From UBA6080 sp964607515 (GTDB lineage: Bacteria > Fermentibacterota > Fermentibacteria > Fermentibacterales > JCC-6), in contig CAZSKU010000015.1 in the NCBI GenBank assembly GCA_964607515.1, forward strand, positions 1 through 61,633: a DNA stretch of 61,633 nt, written 5' to 3'. The notes under the pieces were generated by a model. That model saw only the letters and a list, made by a program, of their open reading frames with translations. It made no database searches and was not told where the DNA came from. Positions 45,526 through 53,327 of the stretch are shown here, in pieces; positions within the stretch are counted from its first letter, which is position 1; each line of letters starts with the position of its first letter. Position numbers and translations under genes: made by a program.

Positions 45526-46116
45526 ATGTCCCTGGAGGCCATAAGGGAAAAGATCCTTTCCGACGCCCGGGAAGAGGCTCAAAGATTGCTCTCCCAGGCC
45601 CGGCACGAGAAGAAGAACGCCCTGGACGAGGTCAGGACCAGGCTTGCCGCCAGGGCCGAGAAGGATCGGGCCAGGCTCGTGGAAAGTCTTAGGGAGAGGA
45701 AGCAGAGGAACCGGGAACACGCCCTCAGGGAAGAGGAGAGGATACTTCTCAACACCCGGAGGACCCTCATGGATCAGGCCCTTCGGAAGGCGGTTGAAAT
45801 GATCGCCTCCTCGGACGACTATCCCGGACTGATAGGAGCCCTGCTCTCCCGGTGCGATTTCACCGGCGAAGTGGAGGTGGTGACCGCGGAGAGGGACTCG
45901 GACAGGATAAACCAGAGGTTTCTTGACATGCATTCCCGGGGGGACGTTCGCTTCGTTCTGTCGCCCGGGCATCATGAAGCCTCCGGCGGGATCATCCTCC
46001 GGTCGGGAAAGGTGAGCAGGAACGCCACCCTGGAAATGATGGAATCACTGATCCACGAGGATCTGATCATGGAGCTTTCGAAGCGGCTCACCCTGGAGAG
46101 GCTGGAAGACAGGTGA
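45526..46116 (+). CDS. ntpE: V-type ATPase subunit E
   Basis: 196 residues. The N-terminal half is a long Arg/Glu coiled coil (DAREEAQRLLSQARHEKKNA). The C-terminal half is the globular domain that contacts A3B3, ending MESLIHEDLIMELSKRLTLE. It pairs with the small stalk protein encoded first in the operon. It begins 4 bases after ntpK. Confidence 0.9.
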   Translation: MSLEAIREKILSDAREEAQRLLSQARHEKKNALDEVRTRLAARAEKDRARLVESLRERKQRNREHALREEERILLNTRRTLMDQALRKAVEMIASSDDYPGLIGALLSRCDFTGEVEVVTAERDSDRINQRFLDMHSRGDVRFVLSPGHHEASGGIILRSGKVSRNATLEMMESLIHEDLIMELSKRLTLERLEDR

Positions 46117-47078
46117 GTTCCTCCTGGGAGTACACTGCGGGCCGGATAAGCGCCCTGGAGACCACACTTCTCCAGGACAGGGCATGGAACCAGATAACCG
46201 CCTCCCCGGGAATCCCGGAGATGCTCAAGGTCCTCGCCGACACCTGGTACGGCCGGCTGATCCACGGAGACGATCTGGAATCAGCCCTGGACCGGGCGGT
46301 GTCTGCTGCGGAGGACGAACTGGTGGAGCTGGACCCGGGAAGCGGTTTATCCGTGGCTCTGCTGAGGCGCCGGGACGTCCGGAACGCAAGGTACGCCTGG
46401 AAGAACCTGGCGACCGCCGGAGCCGATGAACCCCCCCGGGAGAGGGAGGGCACGTTGCCATTTCAGATCATCGTCGGGGCGTGGGACGATCCCGCCGCCG
46501 GCGACCAGCTGCCCGACAGGTTTCGGAAGGCCCTGGAGGAGGTTCGCAGCCGGGCCTCCAACGACTCCCTGGGTGTCGATCGGATCATGGACAGGCTGGC
46601 CGCCGATGTGGAGAGAACCGAACTGGGACCCCTGGACCCGGGGCTGACTGACTACGTCAGGGCAAGACTGGAACTCAGGAACTTTCTCACTGCCGGCAGG
46701 CTCCGGGGGGAAAACCCCGCCCCCGGGCAGATGGAGGGCTGGCTTTTTCCCGGGGGGTACCACACTCCTGAGGAGATTTCCGAGGCCTTCCGAAAGGGCA
46801 GACTTCCTGAGGCTCTGTCCGAGAACCGGGGTTTCGAGATCCCTTCCTCAGCCCTCAAGGAAGCCCTGGAGGACGGCTCGTTCCTGGCCTTTCAGCGGGA
46901 GAGCGACAGGATGCTGATGGGCCGGATTTCCGCCCTGGCTGGGAATTTCGTCGGGCCTGGGCTGCTGGCTTCGTACGTTCTCCGCAGGGAGATGGAAGTG
47001 GTGCACCTCAACCTGGCAGCCGCCGCGAAACGCGTCGGCATGAGTACCGCGAAGCTGATGACGCGGCTTCCCAGGTGA
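46113..47078 (+). CDS. ntpC: V-type ATPase subunit C (d-subunit)
   Basis: 321-residue all-helical protein that couples the central stalk to the proteolipid ring. The three repeated helical units and the terminal EMEVVHLNLAAAAKRVGM stretch fit the family. GTG start overlaps the ntpE stop as GTGA. Confidence 0.87.
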   Translation: MSSSWEYTAGRISALETTLLQDRAWNQITASPGIPEMLKVLADTWYGRLIHGDDLESALDRAVSAAEDELVELDPGSGLSVALLRRRDVRNARYAWKNLATAGADEPPREREGTLPFQIIVGAWDDPAAGDQLPDRFRKALEEVRSRASNDSLGVDRIMDRLAADVERTELGPLDPGLTDYVRARLELRNFLTAGRLRGENPAPGQMEGWLFPGGYHTPEEISEAFRKGRLPEALSENRGFEIPSSALKEALEDGSFLAFQRESDRMLMGRISALAGNFVGPGLLASYVLRREMEVVHLNLAAAAKRVGMSTAKLMTRLPR

Positions 47079-47089
47079 ACGGAGAAACC

Positions 47090-47416
47090 ATGACCGACGG
47101 CCGCACTGCATTTCTCGGGGACGCCGACTCGGTGCTGGGATTCAGGGCCCTGGGGGTGGAAACCTACACCCCTAACGACCGTGAAAGCGCCAGAAAGACC
47201 TTTCAGCGGCTGGTGAAGGACAGGGTTTCGGTGATCATGATCACCGAGGAAATGCTGGAACACCTTCAGGACCTGGTGTCCGACACCCTCGACCTTCCGG
47301 TGCCGGCGGTGGTGGTTCTTCCGGGGGTTTCCGGAAGCCGTCGCCGGGGCGAGGACGCCATAAGAGCATTGATAATCAAAGCCGTCGGAGTGGATCTGAT
47401 GAGCGAGGAAGACTAG
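47090..47416 (+). CDS. V-type ATPase subunit F
   Basis: 108 residues. The N-terminus FLGDADSVLGFRALGVETY and the late VVVLPGVSGSRRRGEDAIRALIIKAVGVDL are typical of subunit F (NtpG in Enterococcus naming), part of the central rotor with subunit D. The frame opens at a GTG (47075), but the ATG at 47090 has GGAG six bases ahead. Confidence 0.9.
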   Translation: MTDGRTAFLGDADSVLGFRALGVETYTPNDRESARKTFQRLVKDRVSVIMITEEMLEHLQDLVSDTLDLPVPAVVVLPGVSGSRRRGEDAIRALIIKAVGVDLMSEED

Positions 47417-47430
47417 CCGGAGGATTCTGA

Positions 47431-49200
47431 ATGCAGCAGGGAAGGATAGACAAGATTGCCGGGCCGCTGGTGGTGGCCGCGGGAATGAACGAGGCCAGGA
47501 TGTTCGATGTGGTCTATGTCTCCGACTACCGGCTCATCGGCGAGATAATCGAGCTGAAGGGGGACAAGGCCAGCATTCAGGTGTACGAGGAGACCGCCGG
47601 CCTGAAACCCGGCGACCCGGTCTACGAAACCGGCCTTCCCCTGTCGGTGGAGCTGGGTCCGGGTCTTCTGACTTCGATCTACGACGGCATTCAGCGTCCC
47701 CTGGACAAGGTCCGGGACATGGCCGGCGACTGGATCGGCCGGGGGATAAACATCCCCGGACTGGATCACAGGAAAAAATGGGAGTTCGCTCCGCTTCTGA
47801 CCGAGGGATCGGAGGTGTCGGGCGGGGAGTTCATCGGCGAGGTTCAGGAGACCGAGCTGATCCGCCACAGGGTGATGGTTCCCCCGGATACCCGGGGCAC
47901 GGTCCAGTGGGTGGCTCAGCGGGGGGAGTATACCCTGGACGACCCGGTGGCCAGGATAAAAACCCCTGAGGGCGCCACCCGGGAGCTTGCCATGCTCCAA
48001 AAGTGGCCCGTGCGGAAACCCCGGCCCATCTCCACGAAACTGGCCCCCAACGAACCACTTGTAACCGGGCAGCGTGTGGTGGACGCCTTCTTCCCGGTGG
48101 GCAAGGGCGGCACGGCATGCGTCCCCGGACCCTTCGGCAGCGGCAAGACCGTGATCCAGCACCAGCTGGCGAAATGGGCGGACGCCGAGATTGTTGTCTA
48201 CGTGGGGTGTGGTGAGCGGGGAAACGAGATGACCGACGTGCTCCAGGAGTTCCCGGAACTGGAGGATCCCAAGAGCGGCAAGCCCCTCATCCTCAAGACC
48301 GTTCTGGTGGCCAACACCTCAAACATGCCCGTGGCGGCCCGGGAGGCCAGCGTCTACACCGGAATAACCATCGCCGAGTACTTCCGGGACATGGGCTACT
48401 CGGTGGCCCTGATGGCCGACTCCACGAGCCGCTGGGCGGAGGCCATGCGGGAGATGAGCGGAAGGCTCGAGGAGATGCCGGGAGAGGAAGGTTACCCCGC
48501 CTACCTGGGAACCCGGATCGCCGAGTTCTACGAGAGGGCCGGCAAGGTGGAATGCCTGGGGGACCGGGAGAGGATTGGAGCCCTTACGGTGGTGGGCGCC
48601 GTGAGTCCCGCCGGCGGAGACCTGTCGGATCCCGTGGTTCAGGCCACCCTCCGGGTGGTGAAGGTGTTCTGGAGCCTTCAGGCCAACCTGGCCTACATGA
48701 GGCACTTCCCCGCCATCGGCTGGCTGGACAGCTACTCCCTCTACACCAGGAACCTTCGTGGCTACTACGACGAAAACCTGGGCCCCGAGTGGTCCCGGAT
48801 GGTCACCCGGGCCATGGCGCTGCTTCAGGAGGAAGCCAACCTTCAGGAGATTGCACGACTGGTGGGAGCCGAGTCGCTTTCCCCCGAGGACCAGCTGGTG
48901 CTGTACACCAGCCGTTCCATAAGGGAGGACTTCCTGCACCAGAACGCCTTCCACCCGGTTGACACCTACGCCTCCATCGAAAAGCAGATGGCCATGCTGG
49001 ACGTTATCATGCACACCCACGGGGCCATGAGCCGGGCGCTGGGCGCCGGAGTCGCCCCCAGGGATCTTTTCGCTCTTCATCTGAAGGAAAAGGTTTCCGG
49101 CATGCGCTACCTTCCCGAGGAGCACGTACCGGCCATAGCGGAACTGAAAGACCTCATCAGCGGCGAGCTTCACTCCATGGTCGAGAAGGCCGCCCTTTAA
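47431..49200 (+). CDS. ntpA: V-type ATPase catalytic subunit A
   Basis: 589 residues. P-loop GPFGSGKTVIQHQLAKWAD, GCGERGNEMTDVL and MADSTSRWAEAMREMSGRL are all present. The non-homologous insert near residues 110-190 that marks A-type subunits is also there. It is the ATP-hydrolysing or -synthesising subunit. ATG has GGAGG seven bases ahead. Confidence 0.96.
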   Translation: MQQGRIDKIAGPLVVAAGMNEARMFDVVYVSDYRLIGEIIELKGDKASIQVYEETAGLKPGDPVYETGLPLSVELGPGLLTSIYDGIQRPLDKVRDMAGDWIGRGINIPGLDHRKKWEFAPLLTEGSEVSGGEFIGEVQETELIRHRVMVPPDTRGTVQWVAQRGEYTLDDPVARIKTPEGATRELAMLQKWPVRKPRPISTKLAPNEPLVTGQRVVDAFFPVGKGGTACVPGPFGSGKTVIQHQLAKWADAEIVVYVGCGERGNEMTDVLQEFPELEDPKSGKPLILKTVLVANTSNMPVAAREASVYTGITIAEYFRDMGYSVALMADSTSRWAEAMREMSGRLEEMPGEEGYPAYLGTRIAEFYERAGKVECLGDRERIGALTVVGAVSPAGGDLSDPVVQATLRVVKVFWSLQANLAYMRHFPAIGWLDSYSLYTRNLRGYYDENLGPEWSRMVTRAMALLQEEANLQEIARLVGAESLSPEDQLVLYTSRSIREDFLHQNAFHPVDTYASIEKQMAMLDVIMHTHGAMSRALGAGVAPRDLFALHLKEKVSGMRYLPEEHVPAIAELKDLISGELHSMVEKAAL

Positions 49201-49214
49201 CCGGAGGTTACGAC

Positions 49215-50603
49215 ATGATCAAGGAATACACCACGACCGTTGAGATCTCCGGGCCTTTGATGCTGGTGGAAGGGGTTACCGAGGTCAGCTTCGAGGAACT
49301 GGTGGAGATCGAACTCCCGTCCGGGGAGATACGGCACGGCAAGGTGCTGGAGGTGGACTCCCACAAGGCGCTGGTTCAGCTGTTCGAGGGATCCAGCGGG
49401 ACGGACCTGTCTTTGTGCCGGGTGCGGTTCCTGGGCAAGGGAGTCGAGCTGGGGGTCAGCACGGAGATGCTGGGCAGGGTGTTCGACGGGCAGGGCAGAC
49501 CCCGGGCGCCCTTCGACACAGCGCCACCCATTGTGCCGGAGAAGATGGTGAACATCAACGGGTCGCCCATCAACCCCTACGCCAGGGACTACCCGGCGGA
49601 GTTCATACAGACCGGTTTCAGCAGCATAGACGGGATCAACACCCTGGTGCGCGGACAGAAACTGCCCGTCTTCAGCGCCAGCGGCCTTCCTCACGGGGAA
49701 GTGGCCGCCCAGATCGCCAGGCAGGCCAGGGTTCTGGGCCAGGGCGAGAACTTCGCAGTGGTTTTCGCAGCCCTCGGGATAACCTTCGAGGAGGCGGACT
49801 ACTTCATCCGCGACTTCAAGGCCACCGGCGCAATGGACAGGGCGGTGGTTTTCCTGAACCTGGCCGACGACCCGGCCATCGAGCGGATAGCCACCCCCAG
49901 GATGGCCCTGACGGCGGCCGAGTACCTGGCGTACGAGAAGGACATGCACATCCTGGTCATCCTCACGGACATGACCAACTATTGCGACGCCCTTCGGGAG
50001 ATAAGCGCGGCCCGGAAGGAGGTTCCCGGAAGAAGGGGCTACCCTGGCTACCTCTACACCGACCTCGCCTCAATCTACGAAAGGGCCGGAAGGATAAAGG
50101 GCAGGAAGGGGTCCATCACCCAGATTCCCATACTCACCATGCCCGAGGACGACAAGACCCACCCCATCCCGGACCTCACCGGCTACATCACCGAAGGGCA
50201 GCTCATCCTCAACAGGGAGCTTCACAAGAAGGGCGTGTACCCGCCCATGGACGTGATGGAGTCCCTCTCGAGGCTGAAGGACAAGGGCATCGGGAAGAAC
50301 AAAACCAGGGAGGATCACTCCGACCTGTTCAACCAGCTTATGGCCGCCTACTCCTCGGGCAAGCAGGCCAGGGAGCTTTCGGTGATCCTGGGAGTGGCCG
50401 CCCTGAGCCCCCTGGACCGGAGGTTCCTGGAGTTCGCCGAGGAGTTCGAGAAGCGCTACATCAGCCAGGAGGACCACGAGGACCGGGGCATCGAGGACAC
50501 CCTCAATCTGGGATGGGAACTGCTGAAACATCTGCCCCGGGAGGAGATGAAGCGGATCAGGCCGGAGTATCTGGATCGCTACTGGCCCGTGGAGAAGGAC
50601 TGA
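49215..50603 (+). CDS. ntpB: V-type ATPase regulatory subunit B
   Basis: 462 residues. It lacks a P-loop (FSASGLPHGEVAAQIARQA instead of GxGKT), as expected for B. RKEVPGRRGYPGYLYTDLASIYERAGR and SLSRLKDKGIGKNKTREDH are conserved. It alternates with subunit A in the hexamer. Binding site GGAGGTT precedes the ATG. Confidence 0.96.
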   Translation: MIKEYTTTVEISGPLMLVEGVTEVSFEELVEIELPSGEIRHGKVLEVDSHKALVQLFEGSSGTDLSLCRVRFLGKGVELGVSTEMLGRVFDGQGRPRAPFDTAPPIVPEKMVNINGSPINPYARDYPAEFIQTGFSSIDGINTLVRGQKLPVFSASGLPHGEVAAQIARQARVLGQGENFAVVFAALGITFEEADYFIRDFKATGAMDRAVVFLNLADDPAIERIATPRMALTAAEYLAYEKDMHILVILTDMTNYCDALREISAARKEVPGRRGYPGYLYTDLASIYERAGRIKGRKGSITQIPILTMPEDDKTHPIPDLTGYITEGQLILNRELHKKGVYPPMDVMESLSRLKDKGIGKNKTREDHSDLFNQLMAAYSSGKQARELSVILGVAALSPLDRRFLEFAEEFEKRYISQEDHEDRGIEDTLNLGWELLKHLPREEMKRIRPEYLDRYWPVEKD

Positions 50604-50604
50604 T

Positions 50605-51234
50605 ATGGCCCTTCAGGTCCGAGCCACCCGGATGGAGCTGCTCCAGCTGAAACGCCGGGTCAGGCTTGCCCGGCGGGGGCACAAGCTCCTCAAGGACAAG
50701 CTGGATGAACTCATGCGGCAGTTCAAGATCCTCATCTCCGACTACGAGGGAGCCCGGGCGGGGCTCGAGGGGGAGCTTCACCGGGCCTATTCCAGGTTTC
50801 TGTTCGCCCGGGCGGCGATGCGCAGGGAGTCCATGCTGGACGCTCTGGCCCATCCCGGGGCCCGGGCGGCGATCACCACCGAGACCCGAAGGGTGATGAA
50901 CCTCACCCTTCCCCTGTTCAAGGTGGCCCTGGAAGGGAACGTAAGGAACTACGGGCTTTTCGACACCCCGCCGGAACTGGATGAGGCTCTTGAGGTGTAC
51001 CGTCAGGTGCTGCCTTCCATCGTGCGTCTGGCGGAGCAGGAAAAAGCGATTATCCTTATAGCACACGAGATAGACTCCACCCGACGGAGGGTGAACGCCT
51101 TGGAATACGTGCTTATTCCGGACTACGAATCCGCCATCTCCCGGGTGAAACTGAAGCTGTCGGAAATGGACCGCTCCAACACCACCAGGCTCATGAAGGT
51201 AAAGGAGATGGCGGACGCCAAGAGGAGCATCTGA
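50605..51234 (+). CDS. ntpD: V-type ATPase subunit D (central rotor shaft)
   Basis: 209 residues. The N-terminal helix TRMELLQLKRRVRLARRGHKLLKDKLDEL and the C-terminal helix RRRVNALEYVLIPDYESAI form the antiparallel coiled coil of the shaft. It is the last gene of the operon; no further ntpH or ntpJ gene follows. Confidence 0.94.
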   Translation: MALQVRATRMELLQLKRRVRLARRGHKLLKDKLDELMRQFKILISDYEGARAGLEGELHRAYSRFLFARAAMRRESMLDALAHPGARAAITTETRRVMNLTLPLFKVALEGNVRNYGLFDTPPELDEALEVYRQVLPSIVRLAEQEKAIILIAHEIDSTRRRVNALEYVLIPDYESAISRVKLKLSEMDRSNTTRLMKVKEMADAKRSI

Positions 51235-51247
51235 TCTCGGCTGGACC

Positions 51248-51260
51248 GGGGCGACGCCCC
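51248..51260. terminator. Short hairpin between the convergent ATPase operon and the Lys-rich peptide gene
   Basis: GGGGC (51248-51252) and GCCCC (51256-51260) form a 5-bp stem with a 3-base loop between two convergent stop codons. There is no T run on either strand, so it is at best a weak bidirectional terminator. Confidence 0.25.
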
Positions 51261-51374
51261 CTAGGGATTCTTCCGGGGCCTCTTGTCCTGCTTTTTCTTC
51301 TCCTCCTGAAGCTTTCTGGCCTCCTGCTGCTTCCTGGCCTTGTCCTTGTCCTTCTTGCCGCCCTTGTCTCCCAT
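51261..51374 (-). CDS. Lys-rich 37-residue protein
   Basis: 37 residues, MGDKGGKKDKDKARKQQEAR followed by a similar basic tail; 13 Lys and 5 Arg. AAGGAGA precedes the ATG. Small proteins beginning MGDKG-KKDK are, as I recall, scattered across bacteria as unannotated genes. It is probably disordered or a single helix and may bind nucleic acid or membrane. It sits 130 bases downstream of a radical-SAM/SPASM gene on the same strand, which also allows a peptide-substrate role; I consider that less likely. Confidence 0.65.
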   Translation of the reverse strand: MGDKGGKKDKDKARKQQEARKLQEEKKKQDKRPRKNP

Positions 51375-51460
51375 GATGGGAATCTCCTTCTGGTGTTTCT
51401 CCGCCGTTACCGGCAGCCCGGTCTGCGGAAGTACCGGCACAGGCGCCGGCAACCGCCGTT

Positions 51461-51489
51461 AGAATACGCCGGACTCCGGGATCCGGCAA
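51461..51489 (-). promoter_or_regulatory. Weak candidate promoter of the Lys-rich peptide gene
   Basis: On the minus strand TTGCCG (51489-51484) and TATTCT (51466-51461) are 17 bases apart, each four of six matches. It lies in the 130-base spacer upstream of the small gene. Confidence 0.3.
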
Positions 51490-51504
51490 GCCTCGTCAAT
51501 CCCC

Positions 51505-52416
51505 TCAAGGGCAGTACCGGCAGGCCGAAAAAGCCCTGCTTCGTTTTAGAACCGTCCATGATGCAGCCCTTTTCCAGGCTTCCGGGGAAGGCTGCGCTTC
51601 CCGGGGATCACCTTCGCCGACGAAGGGACACGGCCTCATCGCCCCGGCGGCGTCCAGGAAGAGGCATCCCGCCAGGGGGCACCCCGGGGGTTCTCTTTTC
51701 AGCACCGGGTTTCCTTCCCGGTCCAGACGGTAGGGGCAGTCCTTCGAGTCAAGGGCCAGGTTCTCCACCCTGCCGATATGGCGGCCCTCTGGGTCGTACC
51801 TGCCGAAGACCGCCTTGTAGCCGTGCACTCCGGTTCGCTCCGCAAGTTCCGGCAGTGCCCGGACGTCATCGGCAGACCGGCGCCACACCGTGAGAACCAG
51901 CTCCACCATGGGCGCTCCCCCGGATACCACTCTCCCGACCGAGGCCAGAACCTCCTCCAGGCGGTCGGCCCCCCGAAGAGCCCTCCAGCTTTCGCCGGCG
52001 GCGGCGGGAATGGAGAATATCCAGCGGTCCGCCGGCAGGCATTCCATTCCCGGAAGAAGCCCCAGGCCTATGGTGCTGATGGAGACCATGGATCCGACCG
52101 TCCGGGCGGTATCCGCGAGTTCCCCCAGACGGGGGGCGGCCAGGGGGTCGGAGTGCTTTCCAGAGAAGTGGATGGTGACCGGGGGGGTCCGGCGGCAGCC
52201 AAGCCATCCGGCCAGCACCTCCGGAGGCAGGTCCGCCGGGCTGTCCGGCGGCGGACAACCCAGGCAGCCTCCGGTGCAGCTCCGGGATGCCTCCACCATG
52301 AGTCCCCTGGGCATTCCGGTCCGGGCGTTTCCCACCGCCCTGGCCGCCAGGATTGCCGGCCAGGGGAGTCCCCGGCGGCTCCAGACCCTCAACCCCGTTT
52401 TCAGCGTGCGGAGCAC
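51505..52416 (-). CDS. Radical SAM protein with SPASM-like C-terminus
   Basis: 303 residues. The radical-SAM cluster motif is in SCTGGCLGCPP (CX3CX2C, near residue 47). TIHFSGKHSDPL follows in the place of the second strand motif. The C-terminal part has a scatter of cysteines (CPYRL, GCPLAGCLFLD, RPCPF, CRYCP) as in SPASM domains holding extra Fe-S clusters. SPASM proteins modify peptides or enzymes; the substrate here is unknown. GTG start lies 16 bases inside the end of the next radical-SAM gene, after GGGAGGAGG. Confidence 0.8.
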   Translation of the reverse strand: MLRTLKTGLRVWSRRGLPWPAILAARAVGNARTGMPRGLMVEASRSCTGGCLGCPPPDSPADLPPEVLAGWLGCRRTPPVTIHFSGKHSDPLAAPRLGELADTARTVGSMVSISTIGLGLLPGMECLPADRWIFSIPAAAGESWRALRGADRLEEVLASVGRVVSGGAPMVELVLTVWRRSADDVRALPELAERTGVHGYKAVFGRYDPEGRHIGRVENLALDSKDCPYRLDREGNPVLKREPPGCPLAGCLFLDAAGAMRPCPFVGEGDPREAQPSPEAWKRAASWTVLKRSRAFSACRYCP

Positions 52417-53327
52417 CGATCCTCCTCCCGGGGATCGAAGGGATCCCGCCTCATGAAGTCGGGCACGTGGCTGTCGGGGGATCCCTCGGGGTCCTGAATG
52501 AGCGTGTTGTGAAGGCCCAGGGATTCCGCGGCTTCCACGGCCTTCCAGTACTCCCGGGGTGAAAGGCGCCGGGAGATGAGGGGATGTTCCGGGGCCTTGA
52601 AGAGAGGGTTGTACTGGCTCATCAGACTGACCTGAATGCCGGTGGACAGGTCAGCCAGGAACTCAAGGCATTCCCGGGTGCCGGAAATGCCGTTGGGCAG
52701 CACCAGATGACGGACACACAGCCCTCGCCGGGCGATTCCGTCGCGAATCACAAGCGGGCCGGTCTGCCGGAACATCTCCCGGATGGCGGCCCGGGAAGCC
52801 CGGGCGTAGCCCGGCGCCGAAGAGTACTCCAACGCTTCGGAATCCCCCGCGTACTTGAGGTCCGGCAGGAAGATGTCCACCAACCCTTCCAGGGTGCCCA
52901 GAGCCTCCACCTCCTCGTAGGCGTTGCTGTTCCATATCACAGGGACCGCGAGCCCCATTTCCCGGGCTGTTATCAGGGCTTCCCTGGCCCGGGGGAGGTA
53001 GTGGGTGGGTGAAACCAGCCCCACCGTGGGGCAGCCCATCCTCTGGAACTCCAGCAGCTTCCCCGCCAGTTCCCAGGGAGACATGAAGCGTCCTCCCGCC
53101 CCCCGGCTTATCTGGTGGTTCTGGCAGAATACACACCCCATGTTGCAGCGGGAGAAGAAGACGTTGCCCACCCCGAAATCGCCTGTGAAAAAAGGCTCCT
53201 CGCCGGTGTGAACAGCAAGGGACGCCACCTCCATAACGGGCCCCGCCCCGCACCAGCCCATCTCACCCCCGGACCGGGATACCCGGCACCTTCTGGGGCA
53301 GAGCAGGCAAACCGGGTCTTCAGCCAT
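52401..53327 (-). CDS. PflX-like radical SAM activating-enzyme homologue
   Basis: 308 residues. An N-terminal Cys cluster (CLLCPRRCRVSR, MGWCGAG) precedes the radical-SAM motif RCNMGCVFCQNHQIS. SPTHYLP, NSNAYEEVE and DIFLPDLKYAG match the uncharacterised PflX-type (COG1313) relatives of pyruvate formate-lyase activating enzyme. No glycyl-radical enzyme gene is nearby. Its start overlaps the end of the M29 peptidase gene by 8 bases. Confidence 0.85.
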   Translation of the reverse strand: MAEDPVCLLCPRRCRVSRSGGEMGWCGAGPVMEVASLAVHTGEEPFFTGDFGVGNVFFSRCNMGCVFCQNHQISRGAGGRFMSPWELAGKLLEFQRMGCPTVGLVSPTHYLPRAREALITAREMGLAVPVIWNSNAYEEVEALGTLEGLVDIFLPDLKYAGDSEALEYSSAPGYARASRAAIREMFRQTGPLVIRDGIARRGLCVRHLVLPNGISGTRECLEFLADLSTGIQVSLMSQYNPLFKAPEHPLISRRLSPREYWKAVEAAESLGLHNTLIQDPEGSPDSHVPDFMRRDPFDPREEDRCSAR

